DNA of 64,000 bases from Planococcus wigleyi. Its GTDB lineage: Bacteria; Bacillota; Bacilli; Bacillales_A; Planococcaceae. The DNA lies in the NCBI RefSeq assembly GCF_014836985.1, contig NZ_JACSPU010000005.1, positions 1 to 64,000 on the forward strand, read 5' to 3'. The translations under genes and the position numbers were made by a program. Positions 9,283 to 17,789 of this stretch are shown one piece after another; position 1 is the first letter of the stretch; every line of letters begins with the position of its first letter. Under the pieces are notes generated by a model, which saw nothing but the letters and a program-made list of their open reading frames with translations, did no database searches and was not told the DNA's origin.

Positions 9283-10752
9283 TCAGTCTCCGATATAGTC
9301 ATGAACCGCCTGCCGAACCTCTTGAATGTTCTTCATCTTATTGTCCCAACATTTCTGGCTGAGATCTACTGGATATTCCTCAGGGTTCAATGAGCGCTTG
9401 TATTCATCCCATAACAGTTCCATGTTTTGAATCCCGTAGAGCTGCATTTCCTTAAGGCTTGGATTGTCATAGATAACTTCACCATTTTCAATGACTTTCT
9501 GATGAATGTTGACTGCATCGAAATTCGTTACAAATTTCGAGACAAATGTATGGACTGGATGGAACATTTTCAAGCGCTCCTCAGAAGCAGGATCTTCATC
9601 TTGCATGGCAATGTAATCACCTTCTGATTTCCCATTTTCCCTATCTATGATTCGGTAAACGTTTTTCAATCCGGGTGTGGTAACTTTTTCTGCAGTTCCC
9701 GAAATTTTAATGGTATCTTCCATTTCGCCGTTTTCATTTTCAATAGCCACAAGTTTATAAACAGCGCCCAGAGCCGGCTGGTCATAAGCAGTGATCAGCT
9801 TTGTCCCAATTCCCCATGCATCAACACGTGCGCCTTGCGCTTTCAAGTTCAGTATTGTGTATTCATCCAAATCATTGGATACCACGACTTCAGCGTCAGG
9901 GAAACCGGCCGCATCCAACATTTTTCTTGCCTCTTTAGATAAGAAAGCAATATCTCCACTGTCCAGGCGAATTCCCTGGAAGTTGATCTGGTCGCCAAGT
10001 TCCTGTGCCACTTTTATGGCAATGGGCAGGCCTGATTTCAAGGTATCGTATGTATCGACTAAAAAGACGCAGTTTTTATGTCGCTTTGCGTATGCACGGA
10101 ATGCTTCGTATTCATCTTTGTAAGCCTGCACCATTGAATGGGCATGCGTTCCTGCTACCGGAATTCCGAATTTTTTCCCTGCACGTACATTACTGGTCGC
10201 TTCAAGACCGCCAATGTAAGCTGCACGCGTTCCCCAAATAGCCGCGTCCATTTCCTGTGCGCGTCTTGTTCCAAATTCCATTACCTTTTCTTTTTTCACA
10301 ATTTGCTTGATGCGACTCGCTTTCGTCGCAATCAAAGTTTGGTAATTGACGATGTTTAATAAGGCCGTTTCGATCAACTGCGCTTCGACAAGCGGAGCTT
10401 CCACACGAATCAACGCTTCGTTTTGGAAAACCAATTCACCTTCAACAACCGAATAGACAGTACCCGTAAATCGAATGGTACGTAAATACGCAATAAAATC
10501 TTCTTTATAGCCCAGCTCTTCGTGTAAATATTTCAAATCACTTTCTGTAAACTTGAAGTTCTTCAAATAATCCAGCACACGTTCCAACCCAGCAAAAAGT
10601 GCATAGCCATTGCCAAACGGCAATTTGCGGAAAAACAATTCAAATACCGCTTTCCGATTGTGCATGCCATCTGCCCAATAAGCTTCCGACATATTGATTT
10701 GATATAAATCTGTATGTAGCGCCAAACTGTCATCCGTATAATGCTTATCCAT
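9283..10752 (-). CDS. pncB: nicotinate phosphoribosyltransferase
   Basis: 489 residues from the chosen ATG (AAGGAG at 6 nt); an in-frame ATG seven codons earlier lacks a ribosome site. It condenses nicotinate with PRPP, using ATP, to nicotinate mononucleotide. Family segments include [29 protein letters not shown] and IRLDSGD, in the usual order. Together with nadE it covers the first and last enzymatic steps of Preiss-Handler salvage. A 16-bp palindrome overlaps the promoter region upstream. Confidence 0.95.
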   Translation of the reverse strand: MDKHYTDDSLALHTDLYQINMSEAYWADGMHNRKAVFELFFRKLPFGNGYALFAGLERVLDYLKNFKFTESDLKYLHEELGYKEDFIAYLRTIRFTGTVYSVVEGELVFQNEALIRVEAPLVEAQLIETALLNIVNYQTLIATKASRIKQIVKKEKVMEFGTRRAQEMDAAIWGTRAAYIGGLEATSNVRAGKKFGIPVAGTHAHSMVQAYKDEYEAFRAYAKRHKNCVFLVDTYDTLKSGLPIAIKVAQELGDQINFQGIRLDSGDIAFLSKEARKMLDAAGFPDAEVVVSNDLDEYTILNLKAQGARVDAWGIGTKLITAYDQPALGAVYKLVAIENENGEMEDTIKISGTAEKVTTPGLKNVYRIIDRENGKSEGDYIAMQDEDPASEERLKMFHPVHTFVSKFVTNFDAVNIHQKVIENGEVIYDNPSLKEMQLYGIQNMELLWDEYKRSLNPEEYPVDLSQKCWDNKMKNIQEVRQAVHDYIGD

Positions 10753-10787
10753 AAGAATCTCCTTCTTCCGCATCCGTAATGCCTACA

Positions 10788-10816
10788 ATTATACACCAAT
10801 ACTGGTGTGACAATAA
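10788..10816 (-). promoter_or_regulatory. pncB promoter region with a 16-bp palindrome
   Basis: Minus-strand -10 TATAAT (10788-10793) follows a weak -35 (TTATTG, 10811-10816). Between them is a perfect inverted repeat, ACACCA-4 bp-TGGTGT (10793-10808), filling the spacer. A dyad in this place is a good operator candidate for an NAD or niacin regulator. It does not look like the NiaR motif I remember, so the regulator is unknown. Confidence 0.45.
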
Positions 10817-10920
10817 ATAAAAGCTATTTGCCTGCTTTTTAATTGGTTTGAGGGCATATGACCAAAAGGCAATCGATTTCGTGTTATACAGTTTTGGTAA
10901 GCATCCTGCAGACTAACTCT

Positions 10921-10949
10921 TTGACACCCATGAATAAATGTGAGATACT
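10921..10949 (+). promoter_or_regulatory. SigA promoter of the intergenic RNA
   Basis: TTGACA (10921-10926), 17-bp spacer, GATACT (10944-10949), pointing rightwards, away from pncB and into a 300-bp stretch with no convincing reading frame. The predicted start is near 10956. Confidence 0.65.
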
Positions 10950-10954
10950 GAACT

Positions 10955-11245
10955 AGTTAACACAAAGGTAACTGGTAAATTTTGATAATCTGGCATTCTA
11001 CTATAGAAGTTTTTGAGAATACTTATTCACACTGGCGCGATTTAAGGATCGCAAGGACGTAAAAGAAGGTAGGGTTTACGTTGCTTAAGTTAGAAAGCAA
11101 CCAGTGGAACAATGACCGCGGTACTGGAAGTAACACTTTCAATGGAAATGATTCCCCGATAACACGGGTTGAAAAATTGAGTCAAAATAAATTATAGTTA
11201 CCTTAAACAAACAAAGGGATGTCCTCTACACAGAGGGCATCCCTT
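10955..11245 (+). ncRNA. candidate structured RNA of unrecognised family (about 290 nt)
   Basis: The stretch lies between a consensus promoter and an intrinsic terminator and has no supported ORF. The ends close by AAGGTAACT (10965-10973) / AGTTACCTT (11196-11204), then ATTTTGA (10979-10985) / TCAAAAT (11182-11188). Inside is a compact four-way junction: CACTGG (11030-11035) / CCAGTG (11101-11106) encloses GCGAT/ATCGC (11037-11052), ACGTAAA/TTTACGT (11057-11081) and TGCTT/AAGCA (11082-11099). Further 3' is CCCG/CGGG near 11154-11167. It does not match tmRNA, 6S, SRP RNA, RNase P RNA or the riboswitch classes I know. Function is unknown. Confidence 0.55.
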
Positions 11246-11246
11246 T
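11213..11246. terminator. bidirectional terminator between the intergenic RNA and the ALDH operon
   Basis: AAGGGATG-T-CCTCT / AGAGG-G-CATCCCTT with a short loop. A T tract follows on the plus strand and TTTGTTTG on the minus strand, so it can end both the RNA and the aldehyde dehydrogenase operon. Confidence 0.85.
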
Positions 11247-11260
11247 TCCAATTCCATGCG

Positions 11261-12703
11261 TTAGTACTTCAGCGCTACATTTTTCAAGATGGTGTAATTG
11301 CGCAAAGCTTCGAGCCCTTTTTCACGGCCAAATCCACTTTTCTTATAGCCGCCAAATGGCATTTGAACCCCGCCGCCTGCACCGTAATTATTGATGAACA
11401 CCTGGCCTGCACGAATTTTGCTGGCTATACGATGGGCCCGCGCTCCATCTTTTGTCCAAATTCCTGTTACCAATCCATAGTCTGTGCCATTAGCCAGATC
11501 AATCGCCTGCTGCTCTGTATCAAATGAAAAGGCAGCAACCACCGGCGCAAAAATCTCTTCCTGCGCGACATAGCTTTTCGGAGCCAGGCCATCGATGACG
11601 GTCGGCTGGAAAAAGTAGCCGTTTTCAAGGCCGGCAGTTTCCTGCCGCTGTCCTCCTGTTAGGAAAGTTGCCCCTTCTTTATTGGCGACATCCATGAAAT
11701 CCAGAATTCGGTTGAATTGTTTTTCATTTAAAATCGGGCCCAAGTCAGGGTCATCTACTCCTTTTCCGATTTGGATCGCCTGCATTTTTGCTACAACTTT
11801 TTTCAGGAATTCATCCTTAATCGATTGCTGCACCAGAAGACGTGAGCCCGCTGAACAGGTTTGTCCCGCATTTTGAATGATGGACCGCACAACCCAATCC
11901 ACCGCTTCTTCCTGATCACAATCTTCGAAGATGAGGTTCGGTGATTTCCCGCCCAACTCCAACGTCACCGGCTTTACATTTTTAGCCGCACCCATCATGA
12001 CGGCCGATCCTGTTTGGACAGAACCCGTGAAGGTAATGTGGTCAACATCCGGATGTTCGGAAATTGCCGACCCTGCTTCAAAACCATAACCTGTCACCAA
12101 ATTGAATACGCCTTTCGGCAAAGCAGTTTTATCAAAGATCTCCGCCAGTTTAATGGCAGTCAACGGGGTATCTTCCGCTGGTTTGGCAACAACGGTATTG
12201 CCGGTTGCAATCGCAGCCGCCGTTGAGCGGGAAATGATCTGCAGTGGATAATTCCAAGGAATGATATGGGCAGTAACGCCAATCGGCTCCCGCAAGGTAT
12301 AATCCAGAATCCCCGGTTGAACTGGTATGGTTTCCCCAAAAATTTTATCCGCCATTCCTGCATAGTACTCGAAATACAGCGCCGATGCCTCTACATCTTT
12401 ACGTGCCTGCGTTAATGGTTTTCCGGTATCCAAGGTCTCCAGCAAAGCGATTTCTTCCGCATCTCTCCTCAATGCGTCAGCCACTTTATGCAGAATCCTC
12501 CCTCTTTCAATCGGGGGAAAGGATTGCCATTCCTCTGATTCAAACCGGTTGCGTGCCGCTTGGACCGCTGCGTCCACGTCCTGTTTTTTGCCTCTTGGAA
12601 TTTGCGCCAGCACTTCGCCGGTACCCGGATTTATTGTTTCAAAATGTTCCTCTTCGGTACTGTCCAGCCACTGGCCATTGATATACATCTGTTGTTTTTT
12701 CAC
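11261..12703 (-). CDS. NAD(P)-dependent aldehyde dehydrogenase
   Basis: 480 residues from a GTG that follows AAAGAGGTG by 6 nt; upstream in-frame codons overlap the previous gene and lack a ribosome site. It is an ALDH-superfamily member of the betaine-aldehyde/DhaS type, oxidising an aldehyde to the acid. Visible motifs are the active-site Glu region LELGGKSPNLIF, the catalytic Cys in NAGQTCSAGSR, the cofactor region ITFTGSVQTG and EEIFAPV. It is the last gene of the TRAP/tartrate-dehydrogenase-like operon. The context suggests it oxidises a semialdehyde from the imported acid; the substrate cannot be read from sequence. Confidence 0.88.
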   Translation of the reverse strand: MKKQQMYINGQWLDSTEEEHFETINPGTGEVLAQIPRGKKQDVDAAVQAARNRFESEEWQSFPPIERGRILHKVADALRRDAEEIALLETLDTGKPLTQARKDVEASALYFEYYAGMADKIFGETIPVQPGILDYTLREPIGVTAHIIPWNYPLQIISRSTAAAIATGNTVVAKPAEDTPLTAIKLAEIFDKTALPKGVFNLVTGYGFEAGSAISEHPDVDHITFTGSVQTGSAVMMGAAKNVKPVTLELGGKSPNLIFEDCDQEEAVDWVVRSIIQNAGQTCSAGSRLLVQQSIKDEFLKKVVAKMQAIQIGKGVDDPDLGPILNEKQFNRILDFMDVANKEGATFLTGGQRQETAGLENGYFFQPTVIDGLAPKSYVAQEEIFAPVVAAFSFDTEQQAIDLANGTDYGLVTGIWTKDGARAHRIASKIRAGQVFINNYGAGGGVQMPFGGYKKSGFGREKGLEALRNYTILKNVALKY

Positions 12704-12722
12704 GTTTTTCACCTCTTTCCAA

Positions 12723-13478
12723 TTAAATTCCGCGTCCTCCATCAACGTTCACTACGCTGCCCGTCATCATTTTCGCCAAATCAGAACTTAAGTATAGAAC
12801 ACAATTGGCAATAGCCTCAGGTGTAATCAATTCACCGAGGGGCACACTTTTACGGAAAATATTTTCTTTTGCTTCGCCTTCATTGCCGCCGGCTGTGGTG
12901 AATTCACCCAGCATTTTAGTATCGGCTGGCCCTGGATTGATGGCATTGACCCGTATGTTATACGGAGCCAATTCAATCGCCAGCGCTTTCGTCAAAGAAA
13001 TCGTTGCTCCCTTAGAAGCTACATATGCATTCAATCCTGGTCTTGGCCGATCCACGGACACCGATGCGATGTTGATGATGGATCCGTTTTTTTGCTGTTT
13101 CATATAAGGTACAACCGCTCGGGAAGTTAAAAAGACCGCTGTCGAATTGATGGACATGATACGCTCCCAGTCTTTCAATGAAACTTTTTCGATATCTGTT
13201 GCCGCTTGGGCAATGCCGGCGACATTGGCCAATACGTCAATCTGACCGAAAGTTTCCGCTGTTTTTTTTATAGCCGATTCGACACTTTCCTCGTCTGCCA
13301 AATTTCCTTGTATAACCAGCAATTGTTCAGGATATCGAGATTCCAGTTCGACTAGGCTGGCAGTTTGAATATCGATCCCCGCCACTTTTGCGCCTTGTTC
13401 AAGAAATTGTTCGACAACCACTTTTCCCATTCCGCCTCCTGCGCCTGTTACAATCGCCACTTTCTCATTTACATTCAT
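12723..13478 (-). CDS. short-chain dehydrogenase/reductase
   Basis: 251 residues from an ATG with GGAGG 7 nt upstream. It is a classical SDR with Rossmann motif VTGAGGGMGK (about 10-19), NVAGIAQ in place of the common NNAG, and active-site Ser with YVASK (about 153-157). It lies 19 bp from the ALDH start and 16 bp from the tartrate-dehydrogenase-like gene, all one operon. It probably oxidises a hydroxyl of the imported substrate or its product. The NVAG variant is common in SDRs and not by itself abnormal. Confidence 0.88.
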   Translation of the reverse strand: MNVNEKVAIVTGAGGGMGKVVVEQFLEQGAKVAGIDIQTASLVELESRYPEQLLVIQGNLADEESVESAIKKTAETFGQIDVLANVAGIAQAATDIEKVSLKDWERIMSINSTAVFLTSRAVVPYMKQQKNGSIINIASVSVDRPRPGLNAYVASKGATISLTKALAIELAPYNIRVNAINPGPADTKMLGEFTTAGGNEGEAKENIFRKSVPLGELITPEAIANCVLYLSSDLAKMMTGSVVNVDGGRGI

Positions 13479-13494
13479 TTGAGTTCCTCCGCTT

Positions 13495-14568
13495 CTATTT
13501 AACAATCAGCTGTTGAACCTTTTCCGCAATCGCCGAGCCAAGCTCCTGCGTCGTTGAAGTTCCGCCTAAGTCCGGCGTCAGTACCCGGCCTTCTTGCAAT
13601 ACTTGTTCAATGGCATCGACAATTGCCGTGGATAGATCCGGCCGTCCCAGATGATCCAGCATTAGAGCGGCTGACCAAATTTGTGCAATCGGATTAGCGA
13701 TTCCTTTTCCAGCAATATCCGGTGCTGATCCATGAATCGCTTCAAACATGGAAGGAAATGTCCGGTCCGGATTGATGTTGCCTGACGGCGAAACACCTAA
13801 GCCCCCTACTAAAGCAGCTCCAAGATCCGTCAATATGTCTCCGAATAGATTCGATGCCACCACTACTTCAAACGATTCCGGACGCATCACGAAATAAGCT
13901 GCCAGCGCATCGATAAAATTGCTTTCGAGTTCAATCTCGCCATAGTCTTCTGCTACTTCCTTCACGACTTCATCCCATAACTTCATCGAATGGATAATGG
14001 CATTGGATTTCGTGGCGCTTGTCACCTTTGATTTTTTGTTTTTTCTGGCATATTCAAAGGCATATTTAGCGATGCGTTCTACACCTTGCTTCGTAATGAC
14101 AGTGTTTTGAATGGCCATTTCTTGGGACTGCTGTTGATAAAGCCGTCCCCCGATATTTGAATACTCTCCTTCCGCATTTTCACGGAATACCATAAAATCA
14201 ATGGGCTGTTCATTTTTCAAAGGAGATTCAATACCCGCCAAGCGTCTGATGGGGCGCATATTGACATATTGCTGAAAGTTTTTCCGAATGGGCATAATCA
14301 ATTCCCAAATGGTGATTTCATCCGGCACCCGCTTATCTCCCACTGCTCCAAATAAAATGGCATCAAAGCTTTTCAATTGATCCAACCCATCTTCCGGCAT
14401 TATCCGACCGTGTTCCAAATAATACTCACTGCCCCATTCGAATGGCCGAAATTCGATTTTAAAATCAGGATCCTGCTGTTTCAGCGCTTCCAGCACTTTG
14501 ATAGCTTCGGCAGTTACATCCGGTCCGATTCCATCCCCCGGAAGAACCGCTATTTTATACGTTGTCAT
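13495..14568 (-). CDS. tartrate/D-malate-type beta-decarboxylating dehydrogenase
   Basis: 357 residues of the isocitrate/isopropylmalate dehydrogenase superfamily, closest by eye to tartrate dehydrogenase (TtuC) and D-malate dehydrogenase (DmlA). Evidence: AVLPGDGIGPDV at the N-terminus, WGSEYYLEHG, the arginines of VNMRPIRRL, FRENAEGEYS, the catalytic Lys in TKSNAI, metal-binding SNLFGDILTDLGAAL, and MFEAIHGSAPDIAGKGIANP. Ribosome site GGGGGAG. It lies between the TRAP large subunit gene and the SDR, so its substrate is likely what the TRAP system imports. Exact substrate (tartrate, D-malate or a relative) is not determined. Confidence 0.82.
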   Translation of the reverse strand: MTTYKIAVLPGDGIGPDVTAEAIKVLEALKQQDPDFKIEFRPFEWGSEYYLEHGRIMPEDGLDQLKSFDAILFGAVGDKRVPDEITIWELIMPIRKNFQQYVNMRPIRRLAGIESPLKNEQPIDFMVFRENAEGEYSNIGGRLYQQQSQEMAIQNTVITKQGVERIAKYAFEYARKNKKSKVTSATKSNAIIHSMKLWDEVVKEVAEDYGEIELESNFIDALAAYFVMRPESFEVVVASNLFGDILTDLGAALVGGLGVSPSGNINPDRTFPSMFEAIHGSAPDIAGKGIANPIAQIWSAALMLDHLGRPDLSTAIVDAIEQVLQEGRVLTPDLGGTSTTQELGSAIAEKVQQLIVK

Positions 14569-14586
14569 AAACTCTCCCCCAATTAG

Positions 14587-15855
14587 TTAATCTCCAAGAA
14601 GGAATAAGCTGATCCCTGGAATAAACGAAATTATAATGACATCTACAATCATGATCAGAATAAACGGAACAATCGCTTTCAAGAGACTTTCGAATTTTGT
14701 TCCTGCGATATTAGCTGCAACAAATAAATTGACGCCTACTGGCGGTGTAATGAATCCAATTCCAAGGTTGACAATCATAATGATTCCGAAATGGACCAAG
14801 TCAATGCCCAGGGCACTGGCGATAGGCACGAGAATCGGCGTTAAAATGATGATGGCAGCTGAAGTTTCAAGGAAAACGCCGCAGATCAGCAATAACAAGT
14901 TAATGATCAATAAAGCGATGATCCAATTCTCGGTAACCCCGAGCATCAGCTCGGTCAATTCAGCTGGAATCCGTTGCCGCGTCAAGTAATAGCCGAATAC
15001 GGAAGCTCCCGCAATGATGAACATGATGACCGCTGTCACCACGACGGAGGAAGAAAATATATGGATAAGGTCTTTAAATTTGATTTCCCGGTAGATAAAG
15101 ATCCCGACAATCAATCCGTAGACAACTGCCACAACGGCTGCTTCCGTCGGAGTGAAGATCCCCCCATAAATCCCGCCTAATATGATGACCGGCATCATCA
15201 AGGCCAAGAAAGCATCGAAAAACGCTTTAAAGAAATCTTTGAAGCCGAATTTTTCGCCTCCGCCATACCCTTCTTTCAAAGAGATCAAATAAACCAACAG
15301 AATGAGCGACACCATAACGAACAGTCCAGGAACAATTCCAGCGATAAATAAGTCACTCACCGAAACACCGGCTGCTACTCCATAAAGGACGAGCGGCACA
15401 CTCGGAGGAATCATAATCCCGATAGTTCCCCCTGCAGCTTGGATTGCTGTTGCAAAACTTTTGTCGTAGCCTTTATTGACCATTGCCGGAATCATCAATG
15501 CTCCGACTGCTGCTGTAGTGGCAGCAGCCGAACCTGAAATAGCCGCAAAAAACGCACAAGCGACAATTGAGACAATGCCTAGTCCCCCTTTGACACGGCC
15601 GAAAATAACATTGGCCAAATGAATCAAACGCTGGGAGATCCCTCCGCTTTCCATCAATTTCCCTGCCAAAATAAAGAAGGGAATAGCCATCAAAGGGAAT
15701 GAATCTACAGAGTTGAACATCCGTTGAATGATCACAATCAACGATACATTGCCATCGAGAAAGAAGACAAGAGTAGAGGCAAGCCCAAGAGCTACTGCAA
15801 TTGGAACATTTATTAAAAATAACACCATCAATAAGATAAACAGTACCAATGCCAT
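14587..15855 (-). CDS. dctM: TRAP transporter large permease subunit (DctM)
   Basis: 422 residues, about 12 hydrophobic helices, with family phrases PLMAIPFFILAGKLME, FFAAISGSAAATTAAVG and GGIYGGIFTPTEAA (catalytic/ion-coupling core of DctM). It drives sodium-dependent uptake of a carboxylate delivered by DctP. Start ATG has GGGGGTG upstream, 2 bp after the dctQ stop. It belongs to the operon dctP-dctQ-dctM-dehydrogenase-SDR-ALDH. Confidence 0.94.
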   Translation of the reverse strand: MALVLFILLMVLFLINVPIAVALGLASTLVFFLDGNVSLIVIIQRMFNSVDSFPLMAIPFFILAGKLMESGGISQRLIHLANVIFGRVKGGLGIVSIVACAFFAAISGSAAATTAAVGALMIPAMVNKGYDKSFATAIQAAGGTIGIMIPPSVPLVLYGVAAGVSVSDLFIAGIVPGLFVMVSLILLVYLISLKEGYGGGEKFGFKDFFKAFFDAFLALMMPVIILGGIYGGIFTPTEAAVVAVVYGLIVGIFIYREIKFKDLIHIFSSSVVVTAVIMFIIAGASVFGYYLTRQRIPAELTELMLGVTENWIIALLIINLLLLICGVFLETSAAIIILTPILVPIASALGIDLVHFGIIMIVNLGIGFITPPVGVNLFVAANIAGTKFESLLKAIVPFILIMIVDVIIISFIPGISLFLLGD

Positions 15856-15857
15856 CT

Positions 15858-16328
15858 TCAGACACCCCCGCTTTTAAAGTCTTTTGAAAACTGCGAGGCC
15901 ATATTGATAATTAAAATCGCACCACTCACTGGAATGACCATATAAATCATCCCCATAGGAATTCGTAACACCGGCGATAATTGTGACATCCCTTGCATCG
16001 CCAAGTCATAGCCTTCTATTACCATCAACAGGAAAAAAAGCAGACTGGCAAATGTCGCGATGATGTAGAGTGCTTTGCGGATAGAGAGGCTAAATAAATT
16101 CACAAAAAATTCCATCCCGATGTGCGCCTTTGAAGACATTGCATAAGCTGCTCCTAAAAAAGTCAGCCAAATCAAGCTGTAACGTGCCAATTCTTCAGTC
16201 CAGGCAAGCGGTGAATCAAGTGCAAAGCGGAAAATCACCTGCAGAAAAACCACAACGACCAACAAAGCCATCAAAAGGTTCAATACGTGCTTGATGCCCC
16301 AGTTCATGTAATCGACTAATTTATTCAT
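15858..16328 (-). CDS. dctQ: TRAP transporter small permease subunit (DctQ)
   Basis: 156 residues with four hydrophobic helices and the DctQ hallmark WTEELARYSLIWLTFLGAAY around residues 39-58. It forms the membrane complex with DctM. It lies immediately before dctM, and 120 bp after dctP with a terminator-like hairpin in that gap. Confidence 0.93.
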   Translation of the reverse strand: MNKLVDYMNWGIKHVLNLLMALLVVVVFLQVIFRFALDSPLAWTEELARYSLIWLTFLGAAYAMSSKAHIGMEFFVNLFSLSIRKALYIIATFASLLFFLLMVIEGYDLAMQGMSQLSPVLRIPMGMIYMVIPVSGAILIINMASQFSKDFKSGGV

Positions 16329-16345
16329 CGCCTTTCCCCCGATAG

Positions 16346-16374
16346 AAAAAAGAGAGAATAGATTCTCTCTTTTT
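16346..16374 (-). terminator. intercistronic terminator/attenuator between dctP and dctQ
   Basis: Minus-strand AGAGAGAAT-2 nt-ATTCTCTCT followed by TTTTTT. It lies between dctP and dctQM and would make the binding protein more abundant than the permease, or protect the dctP 3' end. Confidence 0.75.
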
Positions 16375-16451
16375 CAGATTTCCTTATATCTCCATGCTTT
16401 AACGAACAATAAAGATAAAGAAAACTTCTGTTAAAAGTTTTCCTCGTTCAA

Positions 16452-17465
16452 TTATTGGGCGTCCAGAATTTCATTGAGCAGATCCTGGTGCTCGATGGTT
16501 TCATAAACCGGTTGAACCGCTTCCTGGAAAGGTGCAGTGTCGATGTCTTCGATGATTTCCACACCGTTATCTTTCAAGTTCTGAATGGATTCCTTCTCCA
16601 TTTCGACAATCAAATCACGTTCTTTCGCTCCTGCTTTTTGCCCCTCTTCGACAACGATGTCACGCAAATCTTCAGGCAGTTCGTCGTATGTTTGCTGGCT
16701 CATCATATAGATGGCAACGGAATAAACATGTCCTGTTAAACTCATATATTTCTGATTGGCATCGTAAAGACTGAACTGATCTGCGACAATTGCCGGATTT
16801 TCCTGTGCATCAACAACCCCTTGTTGCAAAGCTGTAATCGCTTCAGTCCAAGCCATTGGTGTCGGCTGCGCACCTAATGCCTCAAAAGCAGCTAGATGAA
16901 TTTCATTTTCCTGTGTTCTGATCTTCAGGCCTTTCAAATCTTCAGGAGTTTCGACTGGACGTACTGCATTGGTGATGTGGCGATAACCATTTTCTCCCCA
17001 TGATAAGCCGATAATGCCGTTTTCCTCCATTTTGGCGAATAACTCGTCTCCAATGTCGCCTTCGAGAACCTCTACTGCGGATTCACGATCTTGAAAAAGG
17101 AATGGCACATCCAATACGCCCAACTCCGGCACAAAGTTAGTGACTGGTGCGGTTGAAGAGACCACCAAATCGACTGTCCCCAGTCCCATTCCTTCAGTCA
17201 ACTCACGTTCCGCACCAATCTCACTGTTCGCGAACACTTCAATTTTTACTTGGCCATCTGTACGTTCTTCTACCGCTTCAGCCATCTCTAAAAAGCCGAT
17301 ATGGTAAGGGTGGTCATCTGGCAGCGAATGTCCAGCTTGAAGGACATAGGTTTCTCCTGAGCTTCCTTCTTCTGAAGATGAACTGCTATCGGAACCTCCA
17401 CATGCCGTTAATGCTAAAACACTGGCCATCATCACCGAAATAAATCCGAACTTCTTCTTTGCCAT
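16452..17465 (-). CDS. dctP: TRAP transporter solute-binding lipoprotein (DctP)
   Basis: 337 residues. A lipoprotein signal with lipobox LTACGG (Cys about 22) is followed by a Ser-rich linker and the DctP domain. Motifs include LQAGHSLPDDHPYH, the conserved Arg in GLKIRTQENEIHLAAFEALGAQPTPM (part: KIRTQEN), and the QQGVVDAQENPAI segment. In this family the Arg salt-bridges the substrate carboxylate, supporting an organic acid ligand. It is first in the operon, with ribosome site GGGGGAAG. Confidence 0.92.
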   Translation of the reverse strand: MAKKKFGFISVMMASVLALTACGGSDSSSSSEEGSSGETYVLQAGHSLPDDHPYHIGFLEMAEAVEERTDGQVKIEVFANSEIGAERELTEGMGLGTVDLVVSSTAPVTNFVPELGVLDVPFLFQDRESAVEVLEGDIGDELFAKMEENGIIGLSWGENGYRHITNAVRPVETPEDLKGLKIRTQENEIHLAAFEALGAQPTPMAWTEAITALQQGVVDAQENPAIVADQFSLYDANQKYMSLTGHVYSVAIYMMSQQTYDELPEDLRDIVVEEGQKAGAKERDLIVEMEKESIQNLKDNGVEIIEDIDTAPFQEAVQPVYETIEHQDLLNEILDAQ

Positions 17466-17754
17466 ACTTTTGCTTCCCCCTTTTTTATCGCGCTTTACCG
17501 ATGAATTGAATGCTCTTATGGAAGTTGGGCATCCATTCCTCGTGAAAGTCCATATGGTGCGTTACATTTCTGCGGAATATAAACCCCTGCAGAATAGAGC
17601 TTTTTAATTTAACTGGTAATCAGCAATTTCATAATCCAGCTGACTTCTTCAGTTTCCAGCAGAAATAGCATTAGATTAAGCAAGATAGGCCTATGATAAG
17701 AGCACAGCTCCAAAACAATATTTTATTCAATATTTCGTCTATTTAGATCAGAAC
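17466..17754. other. noncoding stretch upstream of the TRAP operon
   Basis: No convincing gene is present. It should hold the dctP promoter and operator. An inverted repeat TTCTGC-15 bp-GCAGAA is visible near 17569-17595. I found no clear SigA promoter, sigma-54 -24/-12 site or canonical cre site. Confidence 0.4.
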
Positions 17755-17785
17755 AACTCAGCGGGAATGTGAACTCCCACCGAGT
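17755..17785 (-). terminator. ilvD terminator
   Basis: Minus-strand ACTCGGTGGGA / TCCCGCTGAGT with a 7-nt loop, four bases after the ilvD stop; the T tract is weak. Confidence 0.6.
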
Positions 17786-17789
17786 AAAC

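Noticed and set aside
11030-11106. 77-nt cloverleaf suggesting a tRNA
   Set aside because: Arms are of wrong size, there is no TTCGA T-loop, no D-loop GG pattern and no CCA-type 3' end; treated as part of a larger RNA.
11101-11122. T-box-like phrase (GTGGAAC...ACCGCG)
   Set aside because: The T-box core AGGGTGGNACCGCG is not intact, no specifier stem was found and no aminoacylation or amino acid gene follows.
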